Shown here: positions 22,166 through 33,660 of the stretch, in pieces
Layout: every line of letters starts with the position of its first letter
Position numbering within the stretch: the first letter of the stretch is position 1
Position numbers and translations under genes: made by a program
The notes under the pieces: model-generated
The model's database searches: none
Seen by the model: only the letters and a program-made list of their open reading frames with translations
What the model was told of the DNA's origin: nothing
Source of the DNA: Chalara sp. BL73
Lineage: Eukaryota > Ascomycota > Leotiomycetes > Helotiales
Assembly (NCBI GenBank): GCA_918026815.1
Contig: CAKJVC010000143.1
Coordinates: forward strand, 558,001 to 622,000
Reading direction: 5' to 3'
DNA: 64,000 nucleotides

Positions 22166-25100
22166 GATGTTGAATAAGGAAGATATGCTCTAGGCACTTT
22201 CTGCGGTGAGGAAAAGCACGACTATGGATGAAATAAAGTATGCGAGGCTAGCTGGGAAACACTTTCATTAGGGATGACCGAGCATTATATATGCCTTCAT
22301 CCGAACTTTGTAATTCCGTTTGATCTATTCTTGCTTCTTCGGTATTTGTCTGAGCCTCGGTCGGTGATTCTGCCTGCCAAAGTTTTGAGGGGTATCCCAT
22401 GAGTTTCCATCCCTCTGAGAAGGCAATGCGTGGATGCAATTCTCTCGTCTTGCATGCTCAAAACGGCTATATCCTTGGAAATAGTTCAAAAGGCAGATTC
22501 TGATAAGTCGGAGAATTCGCTTAAAGCTTTACATTCTGCAACAAAAAGGAAGTCTCTATTCTTGGCGAAGGCAGTCATAGTGAAACTCGATGCGATTGGA
22601 TCATTGAGCAAGGCATACCTCGGACGTTGCACTGCCCTGAGATGCGACGAGCCCATTTACAACATTCCAAGAAGACACAAAATGGTGTTCATGAAGCTTA
22701 GAGCCAATTTATGCTGGGACTCGTGAGGAAGCCACAACCTCGATCTTACATCTTGTAATAGCTTAGTGGACTCTAGACTCATGGCGAAACTTTTATTCCT
22801 TGAGTTGATTGCTTCCACAGCAATGAATTTCAGCCCAGGGCAGAGATGTTCCAGACTGTAAGATATATGTAAGAGAAACTTCATGGGTCACCTCCTCCGC
22901 CCTTCATTGGTTCAACAGGCAAAATTAAAATGCCAAGCGCGGGATCTGATGATCTACCGACGATCTGCTGATTTGCAACCACCAAAACTTCTCACTTTTT
23001 GAGAGGTGCGAGAATGCGTACATATAGTTTGAAATCTCTCGCTTGTAGCTCAACCACAAGCAGCAGCTGATACTATCCTTTCCAAAACATCAACTGCGCA
23101 AATATGACAAAAGTCCTTGAAACTTTGATTGCACTTTAGCTCATCCCTACGATATTGCTCGAGACATAACAAGAGCTGGTCCGAAAGCGCCATTCTGAAG
23201 TGTCGGAAGGGGCGGCACATTGTAGGTACGGCTTGACTAGGAATGTACTTGAACTTTGATTTTGGCTCATGTCAATCCAGCTCGTGCATTCCCAAATAGA
23301 AAATTACATGCAAATATAACAACAAGTGACAAGCCTAGACTTAAGCTAAGTAACAACATACAGTACAAGTTTAAATTAAGCAGGAGACTCGAAAACACAT
23401 TCATTTGTCACCAACTGATCCCTCGGATCCAGGGCCGCGGTAGCTCACAAACTCTCCGAGCGGGGCGCAGACGATCCATTCTATGGTATGCAGCAACGGT
23501 AGAAACGGTATGCATATCTCCAAACCAACATGGAAGTCGTGGAAAAGTGTCACTTGGCGGTGCCTAACTACTGGTAGAGAACCGAGATGTGGTTGAAACA
23601 ATCGTCTGATGCCAAGAAGCGCATGATTCGAAACGCTTTGACTCCGCTTCGCAAGCTTAGCTAGATCTGGAAAATTCTGTCTAAACGCCTATTTGATAGA
23701 GGTCCAGTTAACGAGATTTCTTGATGCGTGGTGGAATGATGAAAAGGATAAATAGGATCGAGCCTCGGTAGTCTTCCCCCCTTAACTGGCTCTAGGCTCC
23801 TCGTTTAGGGCTGACTAACAACCAATGAATGTAGAGTGAGCTCCATTTCTTGCCAGATGCCTAATATTTGAATTTTTCTTTGATTAAGCACAAATGTCTT
23901 TACACTCTATAAATTCTTAAAAGAGTGTTATGTTCGCAGGATAATAAATGAAAAGGGCCTTGTGCAAGAATTTGAAGCTGTAACAATCACGTAGCCATTT
24001 TGATTTACAGTAGAATTTCGCCACTTGTTCGTCAATAAGGCGGTTCATTATAACAAGATCAAGATTCTCTAGCCTAATTGTACTTGGTTCGGGTACATGA
24101 AACATTACATCGTGTTGTTTCTTCGATAAAGACGGCGCAGAATTGCAAGAAACACGCCGAAGCTGATAAAGCTGCGCGGATTCCAGCGAGTATGAGACAT
24201 AGTTCCAAAAGAGTACTCGTTGGTGCTTCCGGCAAGCCTACACACCTGGATCTTTTTGGTAAATTAGGAGTAGGAAAGGGGGGGGGGGGGGGGGGTGTAA
24301 GGAGGGGAAGAGAGGAGGATACGATCACGTTAGGCACAGAATTTGAGAATGAAACTCACCGTCTGCTATTGTTGAGGAAGGAGTGACCTCCGAAGAATGA
24401 AGTCAAGGTGTCGCTTAATTAATAAGTAGGTACTTTAAGTCCTGTAACTACCTTCGTACCTATACGTGCCTAGGTATAAACACCTGCCTATCCACCAGAC
24501 ATCCCAAAGGGTGAAGATCCGACTCACTACTACTGGCTGACCGTCTCAAATAGCCTCTCTATACTAATAATATCATTCATGAGGAGGAGGAAATGCAATG
24601 AGCCTCTACGATCGACGCAAAAGCTGCAAACGTCCCTCCAACGTGTAATCTTCCGAGGTTACATAAACAGAAGCCCACGAGTCTCCTCCACCTTCCCGAC
24701 ACTGAAGAGCCCAAAAATCAATCCTTGAGTAGCTTCCAGCAACGTAAGGAGGAAGGTTCTGAGAGTTACGAGGAGGAATGAGTGGACAAAAAATGCCAAT
24801 GCCACAAATCGCCCACCCTGCCACACTTGGAGACTAGAAGAACCGGCAGAGAACACCCCGGCTCGGTCGGGGATGTGGAATATTTGTGACTAAATATAGT
24901 ACCCTTGAGTGACGACCGTAAGGAGAAGTGGGTTGAGATGGCCGTTTTGTTCACCTTGTTACTGAACAGTGTCTTGACAATTGTGAGGATGCCACGATTC
25001 GAGAGGCTGTAAGACATGTCTGTGGCTTCTGGAGGAGCAGTCTTAGCTTGGCCCCCGTCCATGATAGATCCAAATACTTCGAGATGAGATGAAGTAATGG

Positions 25101-26454
25101 GATACAGAACTGGAGTTAGTTTCCGACAACGAATATTCGAGACAGGAATATTCGAGGATAAGGATGTGTTTACAGATGATTTTCCGAGTTGAGAGTGTGT
25201 TAGAACATAGTATTATTGGGTCAGAAGCTAAAGAGATGTTTCAGGTGCGTTGGATGATATCTTTTTCAGATCTGTGATGATTTATTATTAGGTTTTAAGT
25301 GACATTATTGAGCTTAGAGAGCCAAATAATCTGAGTGCTCTAGCGTCGCCTTTGCTCTATAGCGTGGGCCTGGTGCCTAAGGTACAGATATATCACTTTA
25401 TCCTCAACAATCACTGTTAGCTGTCCCAACCCATACACCTATGGATACACCTATGGAATAATATCTATTCGATGGCATATATGCAGGTAGGAAGCCTATC
25501 ATCTTTATTCAGGAAATATAGGTGCTCCAAATTTTGTTTGGACGAGACTGAAGATGAAGGGACGGTGGAAACCTGGAAGTGCGTGCTCATGGGATCAGCG
25601 ATAGAAGCCAGAGAAATATGTTAGCACCGTATAGAATTCCAGCATGAATTGTATATGATTTGATGCAAAAGTATTTTGAGTTTTCATTCCCGCTGTAAGA
25701 TAAATCTTTCGTTGTCTGAACCGTGCGGCTATATACGGAAATCTTCTGTCCTTGCCCTCTGTGTCTGATCGCTGAACACTCACCGACAAGTCCAAAGTAT
25801 TAATCCGAGCTGCTTAATTGTAGAAACAAACTTGGCAGACAAATACTCCTCACAAGGCAGCAATTCGTACCCATCACCAAACAGTTCCAACTCGCGCACT
25901 CACTTCATTACCTTCTCCCAGCAACAACCCACTACATCGTCTAACCCAACCAGGCGCCTATCTAACTAACTACTTCCAACCCACAGTCCCCCCAATAAAT
26001 CTCACATTTACCACCACTACCACTATTCCCAAACCAGCAACCAAAAATAGGGGGCGCCTCGCTGGATTTTCAGCATCACGCCAAGAGAGACAAGCCCCCC
26101 TCCAGCTGTATATGAAATTAAGCATGCTCAGTACCAAGCTACGTCTTTCATGGCCTAACGGTCATTTAGACCACCAAACCTCAGCTTCCTGTCGGGAAAC
26201 GGGCTAAGCATTTTCGCTCCGCCAGTGAGTGGAACCGGAGTTTCCTCTCCAGTTCTCTTCAGTTTATAGCCGTATGTGACGGCAGGATGTTTAAATTATC
26301 TAATATGCAAACTGTTAGGCCTCAGAGACGCCGCAATGGCTCTCATTTTTTTGCTTGCTAATCGTGTATACGGATAAATTGCGACTATTGCAACTTAGAA
26401 ACAGAATACAGATCTATAAAAGCTTTTTACTCATTCACTTCAATAAACTGCCAA
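22166..26454. other. Gene-poor 4.3-kb stretch
   Basis: I could not support any gene here. A minus-strand frame at 22884-22657 (SLEHLCPGLKFIAVEAIN) has a leucine-rich look, and coding-like text seems to continue toward 22,500 in another frame, so a decayed F-box/LRR-type gene is possible. A minus frame at 25062-24766 starts plausibly (MDGGQAKTAPPEATD), but its continuation is unclear. Pyrimidine-rich text at 25,850-26,040 has no coding signal. Confidence 0.4.
24278..24295 (+). repeat. G18 homopolymer
   Basis: Eighteen consecutive G. Such runs are prone to length errors in assembly and to G-quadruplex formation. Confidence 0.9.
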
Positions 26455-28973
26455 CTATATGACGTACATACTTCTTGTTGTGCATTTTCTTTCAAAATCC
26501 CACTTATCTAGCATGCAATATCCTTGAACCCCAATTCTCTGATATATGTGGCCACAATTCTGTATTTCGATCGGAAGGCCTAAAGTTTTTTGGTCTCCTT
26601 CTTCCACGCGAGCCAGTATTAATACGCGGTGAAATTGACTACTGCCTTTAATACCAATATCTGTACAGTATTTTAAGCAAAACACAGTTCTGCCATCCAG
26701 TTCCGAACAACGAGTCTTGCTGTCAATGACGAAGTCTTCAGTTACGCCATTAGATTTGACTGATGCGACTTCCCAAGAACTTTTGAATACCAATATTCCT
26801 TCGACTACTGGGCCAGTGATAAAAAGCCACCCGCAAGCTACTTCACCTAATTTATTTGCGCCTTTAGGAACGCATGCAGTTTTTTGAAGAGAAATTTGTA
26901 CAAAATATATTGTCCGGTCACCCTCGCGTAGCCAACGTACAGGTTGCAATGTGCTAGCCCAGCTCCAGCTAGGCGCTACATACTGAGCTTCCTTATGGAC
27001 ATCATGACCGTAAGATACCCACATTAAGCCATGCAACAAATCTTTACTCCATAAACCAGCTAAATATTCTCCGGTTCCTTGGCTTTTCCATCGTGAAGCC
27101 AGACCTGAAATAGCGGGTAGCCAGTCAGAAAAGCGTGTGATTCGTCTTTCGGAATACTCGGCAACCATATTATACCATTCGTCAAGTATTGAAAATTTTG
27201 TTATTAGCGCATGTTCAATAGCCAGTTGGGGAAGTTTGCCCAGAAATTCCTCGCGCTCCTCTTGATCGACACAGGAATCTCCTGAAAAATTAGAGCTCAG
27301 AAAGTTCCGGCACTCAAGTAACTCGTCATTTTGGGAGTCTGCAAGAGCTCTGCATTCACAGCTCACTGATGATATGCACTCAAGGATAAGCTCATCTCTT
27401 GTAAAATGCAAAATTCGTGGGCCAAGCAGCCGTTCCTGGAAACACCAGGCTCGATTAAACAAAGGATAGTCTTTGTAGGTTATTTGGCCAGAAGTAAAAC
27501 GTGTAGTGCTTGACCTGTCAAAACGATGTGCGCCCCAGCCAAAGCATTCATGTCTCAGTGATCTGTGCCTCACAAAGACTTGAAATCCTTTTCCATCTTT
27601 GTCTTTTCCATTCAAAGTCACAAAAGGGGACCTGTCAATAAATATTCCTCCATCACCATCTGCAGATCCAGTAGCCGCAATAACAAGATAAGCTCGATGA
27701 TAAATTAAACCCATTTTTGCTGCTTCGGCTTCCCAGTCGCTATTATCGTCTTGGATTATGCAAAGCGAGTCAATCCAAAGATATTGAATTCCGAGCATTC
27801 TCGTCATTGCAATTGCTTCACGAAAAGTCCGTGAAAGATCATGCAAAGGAAGTTCCTTTTTCCATCTATTTATATTCTCTTTCTTGGAAACTACATGCTC
27901 CGTACGGCCCCAGCAGTGGGAAAGTGCAATATATGGCTTTTTTATCGGTATTTCATCGTTATTACATTCAAGAACTCGAACACAAGAATTCTTGTCAGAC
28001 CCAAGATCGATAACTCGTTTAGGGAGTGGCCCAAAATTATTGTCTGCCAATTCCTGATGACATATGGGATGTTCTTTTTCGCAATGTGTAATCCAATGAC
28101 GTATAATATCTAGGTAGGTTTCCTCGTTTGGCTTTGCTTTTACATGACAAGTCAATCCTCCTCTCCACGCCTCGGATCCGCTGTATGGTTCCATAAAATC
28201 CATGGAGGACCCGATAGTTGGCCAGGGGCATGGATCTTCTTACTTGATGTCAGATCCGAAAGTGAATTTCTGAAGTGGTACCTCATAAATCTCAGACAAA
28301 ATAAAAATTAATAGATTAATCAGATTCGGATCTCGTGTCACAACAACTGCTAAATAAGTGAAGCAAACAGAGTATGCATACCTGGCAAAGTATAGAATTC
28401 ACAAAACATGACCGGTTTCTCGTTCATCTCTGGGAGGTCAATCTCTCCAAATAGAGGGTCCATCTCAGCTTCCTCTAATAAGCCCACATCAACTCTCAAA
28501 ACACACCCTTTCCAGAAAGTAACAGCTATCACGAAGTCCAACGCATCAAACTTCAGCGACGGAGGAGATGAATCGTTGAGCTTTATAATTCCATTTAGCA
28601 ATATCCAGCAGGAGGCACAGCCATCATCTGCCCGTTCCCGCATATCCACAGAATTAGCCATGAACTTCCATGCCGGCTCAGCTGAGTCATCTGCGGAATT
28701 CGGTTTGGTTCTGAGATTCATCCAGCGTCGACTTGGCCGCAATGTTATTGAAGAATCTTTTCCTCCTGAGTTCTCGTGCATAAAAATATCTCGACGTGGG
28801 ATAAGGCTGGAAGCGGTCCCGGTGAATAAATTACAACATACGTAACAGAAACATGAATCCTTCCTGATCCGTTTCCAATCCGCTATGTCCTGGCATAGTG
28901 GATAAGGATCTTTAAGAAGGACAATATCTAGAGATTCCGTAACCTCTCTTAAAGGAGTAATGGCGGTTGACAT
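26455..28973 (-). CDS. HET-domain (heterokaryon incompatibility) protein, full length
   Basis: Two exons, 28973-28382 and 28235-26455, give 790 residues with the join in phase (LPG-to-LPD codon, then PCPWPTIGSS). The HET domain lies at about residues 298-450: YIALSHCWG, WKKELPLHDLSRTFREAI, YLWIDSLCIIQDD, WEAEAAKMGLIYHRAYLVIAA. These are the three classical HET blocks. The N-terminal 200 residues have a Cys-rich patch (CFCYVCCNLF, and CASCW) that often precedes HET in fungal proteins; the C-terminal 350 residues are typical variable sequence (RAWCFQERLLGPRILHF, PSWSWAS). HET proteins trigger cell death on non-self recognition. The partner is not identifiable. Intact gene, in contrast to the HET stub at 1445-1669. 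Confidence 0.92.
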
Positions 28974-29148
28974 GGCTCAGGACGCTAAAATAAGCCTAAA
29001 GGAAGTTCGCGTTTTCTCAACTTGTGGGTCAAAAAGTGCCCGTAAGCATCTTCGATCACGTGAAGAAAAAGTAAGGGAAAGGTCGAAAAAACTAGGGATC
29101 CCGGGTTGCTTTACAACCCTGTGCTAGATTGAAAGGCTTGCTTTATAT
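28974..29148. promoter_or_regulatory. Upstream region of the HET gene
   Basis: A short region before the palindrome-rich insert. TCACGTGA at about 29,056 is a palindromic E-box-like sequence. Confidence 0.35.
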
Positions 29149-29510
29149 GGGGGCAAGCCCCTAAACCCGAGCCTCGCTGCGTTCGAAAATAAGGTATTTA
29201 AAAAGTTTATAAGGGGGCAAGCCCGCAAACTTCGCTGCGCTCAGAGCCTGTAAAAGATTCAAGAGCCTGTAAATTGGGGGCTAAGCCCCCAAGCCCGCCT
29301 TATTTCGCTCAGTCATTTTTTGATCCGTAAGAAGAAGAAAAGCAAGCTTTTCAATATACAAGTGTAAAACTGCAAAGTTTAATATACTAATCTGTATAGT
29401 TAGTATTATTTTATTTATAAATTGTGTAATATAAATTTAATAGATAAAAAAATTAAAAAAATAAAAACTACTATAATTTTAGATATTTAACTTTCATTAA
29501 ATTATGTTTA
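29149..29510. other. GC-palindrome plus AT-rich insert, mitochondrial-like
   Basis: Three short GC hairpins sit close together: GGGGCAAGCCCC at 29150-29161, a related GGGGCAAGCCCG at about 29214-29225, and GGGGGCTAAGCCCCC at 29276-29290. Each is followed by a TTCGCTGCGCTCAG-like sequence (29173-29184, 29231-29243, and a shorter form at 29304-29312). After them comes about 150 bp of very AT-rich DNA. GC hairpins in AT-rich DNA are characteristic of intergenic parts of many fungal mitochondrial genomes, so a nuclear copy of mitochondrial DNA is my best reading. No mitochondrial gene is seen. Confidence 0.45.
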
Positions 29511-29630
29511 CGGATTTGTGCGATGCCAAGAAAATGGTCAATATGCTTGTGAACTATGTTATAAGGTGATAGCAGCAAAGTATATATCAAATAACCATTC
29601 ACCGGCATGCCTAGTGGTTTAATGGTAACA

Positions 29631-29716
29631 TCTTTGATGGTCTAACGGTCATGATTTCCGCTTGTCATTTACATGGCAATGCGCGGGAGATCGGGGTTCG
29701 ACTCCCCGTCAGAGAG
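29631..29716 (+). tRNA. tRNA-Asp (GTC) with a 14-nt intron
   Basis: The sequence folds as a cloverleaf. Acceptor stem TCTTTGA/TCAGAGA (one G-T pair, discriminator G at 29716), D-arm with A-box TGGTCTAACGG, anticodon stem TCCGC (29657-29661) with GCGGG (29683-29687), anticodon GTC at 29664-29666, and T-arm CGGGG/CCCCG with B-box GGTTCGACTCC. The 21 nt between the anticodon stem strands leave a 7-nt loop plus a 14-nt intron (29668-29681) right after position 37, the standard eukaryotic place. Length without the intron is 72 nt. One D-stem mismatch (T-T) and several wobble pairs make it slightly degenerate, so function is likely but not certain. Nuclear type, not mitochondrial. Confidence 0.85.
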
Positions 29717-31335
29717 AGATCTCTTGAGTTCACGACCCTGAGTTCTGCTCAGATCAACTCATCAACTTTTTTGTGTCCTTTTTGGGGGGAGGTGGGCAGC
29801 GGGGGTGTGTTAGAGAAGAAGAGGCAAACGAAATGCGTGAGTGATCAAGCGAAACTGTATCGGGTTAGGCTGATCCAAGCTCAGATTGCCTAGAGTATAA
29901 AAGAACCTCATTGTCCTAAGAGATCCGCCGTTGTAGGTTGAAAATTTATTTTATTGTAAATTGGCGTACTGTACATTATCGTACACTAGCATACACTTGT
30001 TCATCACAGATTGGGCTGCTTCGCGCTGTCCTTTTGAGTCGCTGCAACTAATGCTGGTTCACTTGTTCTTTGTGATCCAGTCGCATGCATCTGTACATTC
30101 CATCATACTCATGAGCAGTTCTATGGGCACAGGTCCTGTAACCCTGTTAAAGCCCAAGGGTATGAAATCAATCGAACTATTTTTCTTCGAAATGAATTGA
30201 TTTTAAGCCAGACCTCGCAGGGTGTTGAGACCCACGTTATCCTTCTGCTAACGCAGGATCTCGAAGCACTTAATGTTCAAGACATGTTCGTCTGAGGTTC
30301 TTGCATCATTGCTGATCTCGTATTTACGTTGATAATAAACGATTGTTTTGTGAGTATAACCATTACTTTATGGCCGTGCATAGATACTTTAGCATGGGAA
30401 GCTTCGTGCCCACACGTTTTTGGTGCCTAAGGAACAACCTCCTTGCTCTATAGTAATGAAGTTTAGAAATCGTTTCTCCTCAAGCTCTTTCCATGCTATG
30501 GCGGGTTTATAGCGCACGTATTACGCACCGGCGAGATCAATTGCGAAACTCTCTCTGTCGTCAGATCATTGTATTGCTTGCTGTACGTTGTGGCCCACTC
30601 TTCTCCAGCCATAAACTCTGCACACGAAAGCAGCGAGGACAGAGGAATTTGGGGGTGGCGCTGAGATCTCTTCGGTGCTTCTCGCCATTCGTTTGACGGC
30701 GCACTATCACCGCCTCAACCTCAAACACAAGCTATCATCTGATCTTCAAGGCAACATCAGGTTTAGCAATGAGCTCATTCTAGTACATATCCAGGTCTGC
30801 TATTGGGAAGATATTTCTGGTCGTAGAAAATTGAACTTCTTTCGTCCTGATACAACCATTAGCTTGATACTTTTACTTATGGCTTATCAGTATGGGTACG
30901 AAATGTATTTTGAGATTGAGGTAATAGCAGTCTGCTGCAGAGTCATTCAGGTATTATCGGAAAGTTATAGCAGAAACCCATTAGCCATCGATTTCTCCCG
31001 ATCGACTACTGCCTAAATCAGTATCAACAAACGTTTGAAGATGGATCTGGCCCTCCTATCGCAAGTGTAATCTTATCTTAGCTTCTATTGCTGGTCATTC
31101 TGCCTCTCGATTTTATACTCTAGTATAAAGGGATGTGCCAGTCACAAGAATTGATCAATATTATCAGAGAATGATTACAGAACTATGTTCTGTATAGAGA
31201 CTGTTTTATTACCAAGTATCCTATCTCATTTTCTGTGCAAGAAGTCGATTCGAATACCGCAATTTCTAAGCTCAACGCACACTCAACGCCCCTCCCCTTA
31301 TACCCAAGTACCAATAAATGGTACTGTTAGGCAAC
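29717..31335. other. No gene recognised
   Basis: 1.6 kb without a supportable gene. Frames at 30493-30696 and 30675-31016 (+) carry no family motif; they may be decayed coding sequence. Confidence 0.5.
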
Positions 31336-31923
31336 CTAGCAGTCAGCTGCTCGTATAACGACACTCCAATTATTTGTGTCAAAGAATTGTCCCTTCATAC
31401 GGAAGTAATCACACTTTCTAAATATTTCCCCGACGTAATCCACCACAACCTGAAAGCTCATGCTAACGGGGAAATCGTTCTAGTAATCTATATTATTGCC
31501 TGATTGTGTTAGGGGCAGATAGTCAGTACGTACGTCGTTGCAAACAAAGATAGCGGAGCTCCAGCTACAGCTGATGCGGTTGCACTCCCTGCGAGGAGCG
31601 ACGAAAGTGCTACCAGCCTTTGCTTTTTTCTTTAGGTATTCAATTCCATTAACGATATAGTATGATTCAGCATAGGAGCCTTCAACTTGGTCACAAACAG
31701 CAGGTGGTGCCTAATTGTCGGTGTTCTTAGTACGCGTCTAACACCTCGGATTAAGAAAAAAGCGACCTACTGCGCCACGCCTAGGCAACGCCTTCATAAC
31801 TCTATAAGTTGATCTCATAACTAAAGCTTTGGATTCGGCTTTCGTTGCAATGGGACTTGAAAACGCCACGGCGATCATCAGCATCGCCATGACAACACGA
31901 AGAAAGATGATACGAAACTGCAT
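31336..31923 (-). CDS. Small secreted protein, paralogue A
   Basis: Three exons, 31923-31771, 31710-31534 and 31449-31336, give 147 residues. It starts with a signal peptide (MQFRIIFLRVVMAMLMIAVA). The mature part has a core shared with the gene at 34842-35513: PPAVCDQVEG, then a CNRISCSWSSAIFVCND block, and the C-terminal KGQFFDTNNWSVVI ending in Cys. Exon 2 is exactly 177 nt in both copies and the introns sit at the same places. I do not recognise a named family. Short, secreted and Cys-containing proteins of this kind are often effectors or cell-wall proteins, but no function is shown. The first donor (GTAGGT after an Ala codon) was chosen because it alone keeps phase with exon 2. Confidence 0.7.
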
Positions 31924-32292
31924 GGTTTCGAGTTTCAAAACTTTGCTTTCTAAAACATATTTGATGGTGATATAGTGTTGCAAAAGATATCTTGAGCAAT
32001 AATGAGCATGTGAACTTGACTTGATCTCTTACGGTAGAAGCTACACTTATATAATGCATCAAAGGCATCTTGAGTCATAGCCTGCTCTCTGATAGACTCC
32101 CTACTAATCATATGAGACCAAATATGAATCGCGTGTCTTTTTTAGACGTAGAGCAATGACTGTGAGATTTTAGCTCAAGTCAGAGTATAGCCTTGGGTAC
32201 TTCTTTTTGTTAGAAATAATCATGACTCACGAGATTGTTTAGTACAAAACGCACGCGCAAAACGAGAGCTAGTAGGATAGCAAGAGTTCCAT
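31924..32292. other. Upstream region of secreted paralogue A
   Basis: 369 bp, no gene seen; contains the presumed promoter. Confidence 0.4.
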
Positions 32293-32688
32293 TCAGACAC
32301 CCTCTTGATGTATCGCATATAGCAGACGTGGATCTACGTAGCCCTCACGATTGGGCTGAGCAGCTTCAAGGTCCCATCTCCAATTTCTCCCACCCTGCCT
32401 TCTAACACGGATGTGATAGGCGCTTCGCGTAAACGTACTGCCTCTTGAGCTAAGTGAAGGTTCATAATGCTGGGTTTCCTCATAGACAGGCTCCGGTATA
32501 CTTCGCTGGACATCTCCACCACCGAAGGCTGCTTTCCAGCTGTCCCAGCTCCCGAATTTGAATGGTCCTTTTCCTATAGCAGCGAAAGGTGATTTGGCGA
32601 AGTCAGGATCTTGCAGCCAGCTTTCACTAAAACAGTCTATCCCCAAAAAACACCGTACATTTTGGAGACTGGCTGTGATGGATTGCAT
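32293..32688 (-). CDS. Hypothetical protein
   Basis: A 131-residue open frame starting MQSITASLQNVRCFLG and ending YAIHQEGV. It contains a Trp/Gly/Phe-rich middle (KGPFKFGSWDSWKAAFGGG) and a basic segment near the C terminus. No signal peptide, membrane segment or known domain. It may be a real lineage-specific gene or the 3' exon of a longer one. Confidence 0.35.
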   Translation of the reverse strand: MQSITASLQNVRCFLGIDCFSESWLQDPDFAKSPFAAIGKGPFKFGSWDSWKAAFGGGDVQRSIPEPVYEETQHYEPSLSSRGSTFTRSAYHIRVRRQGGRNWRWDLEAAQPNREGYVDPRLLYAIHQEGV

Positions 32689-32884
32689 TCTAGAAGAGGG
32701 AGATGTGGCCTCTGATTTGATATATCGGACATTAGGGTTGGAGGTATAGAAGTATTTGGTTGAATCTTCATCTTGATAAGAATTTAGCTAGGAAGAATTA
32801 GCAGAACTTCTATTTAATTCAATAATTGATGCATTCATCTACCCCGCCGCGTGATTTCTAAACAGATGCGTTAAATTTTACTTA

Positions 32885-33057
32885 CAGTCAAACCTCGATA
32901 TATCGGAAGCCTCGGTTCCACGTTAGTATTCCGATATGTAGACGTTTCCGATATAACAAGTTCTAATATATCCATTTAAACCCCGGAATTCCAGAGGTTC
33001 ACTACGATATGTGGAGGTTTCTGATATAACGAGTTCCGATATATCGAGGTTTGGCTA
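32885..33057. mobile_element. pogo/Tigger-like MITE (173 bp)
   Basis: Inverted termini: left CAGTCAAACCTCGATATATC at 32885, right end (read on the minus strand) TAGCCAAACCTCGATATATC at 33057. Each is followed by GGAA, and they differ at only two positions, both C/T transitions. Both outer edges abut TA (32883-32884 and 33058-33059), the target duplication of Tc1-mariner/pogo elements, and CAGT at the tip is typical of pogo/Tigger. Internal copies of the ATATATCGGAA motif give extra hairpin structure. No transposase fits in 173 bp, so it is non-autonomous. Confidence 0.75.
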
Positions 33058-33277
33058 TACTACAATTGACGAACGATGTAGGTTCACACCCCCAACTGCA
33101 TGTCTTCGGTCGCATAGTATGCCTCTGGGATGTATTCATAGGAGGACGGTATCGGAGTTAGACTTTGCTCATAGTATGCAGTGAACCGAGATGCTTCTTC
33201 CCAACCCTCTGCTTATTCCCTCCGAACTCCTGGCGACCCTTACAAACTGAAACCTAGAGCTCTAACGACTCCCCTTA

Positions 33278-33660
33278 TTACCCTTGCCACGCGACACTCC
33301 TGCACCTGGCAGACTCATAGATAATCAGACCAAAGGACCAAATGTCTACGGCTGGCGTGTATTTCTGTTCTCTGATAAACATCTGGTGCAAGGTACTTCT
33401 ATGTACCACAAAGTGTTTTCCAAATACTGCTTGCCTTCGAGAGGCCAAAGTCTGTAAACTTAATACAGAGCGGATCTCAAGTGTGGATAAGGATATTGAT
33501 TGATTTGACGTCTCGGTGTATAGTTGATAATTTGCGTCCACGAGGGTCCGGTAGAGTGCGCAGTCTTGATAAAGCACTGTCATACTTTCGTCAAGTGATA
33601 CGTCTATGCGATCTAGAGTTGCGAAAGGGAAGTATTCAAGGACCAACCGAGGTGACAGCG
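33278..33660 (-). pseudogene. Serine/threonine protein kinase fragment
   Basis: Kinase signatures appear in order but in more than one frame. LEYFPFATLD lies near 33640. A HRDVKSINIL catalytic loop (33519-33490) is followed by a stop, and DFGLSK (about 33452-33435) lies in the same frame. TPAVDIWSFGLIIYE, the subdomain IX motif, lies in another frame near 33330. An in-frame stop also sits in the activation segment. The N-lobe and the C-terminal end are missing. It is a dead fragment of a eukaryotic protein kinase. Confidence 0.7.

Noticed and set aside
22450..22884. Minus-strand LRR/F-box-like gene
   Set aside because: One leucine-rich segment and coding-like text in a second frame, but no start, F-box or clear splice sites.
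24600..25062. Two-exon minus-strand gene starting MDGGQAKTAPPEATD
   Set aside because: The start looks plausible, but no splice solution gives a recognisable or clearly coding continuation.
30493..31016. Overlapping plus-strand frames of 67 and 113 codons
   Set aside because: No motif on either strand; no support for a gene.
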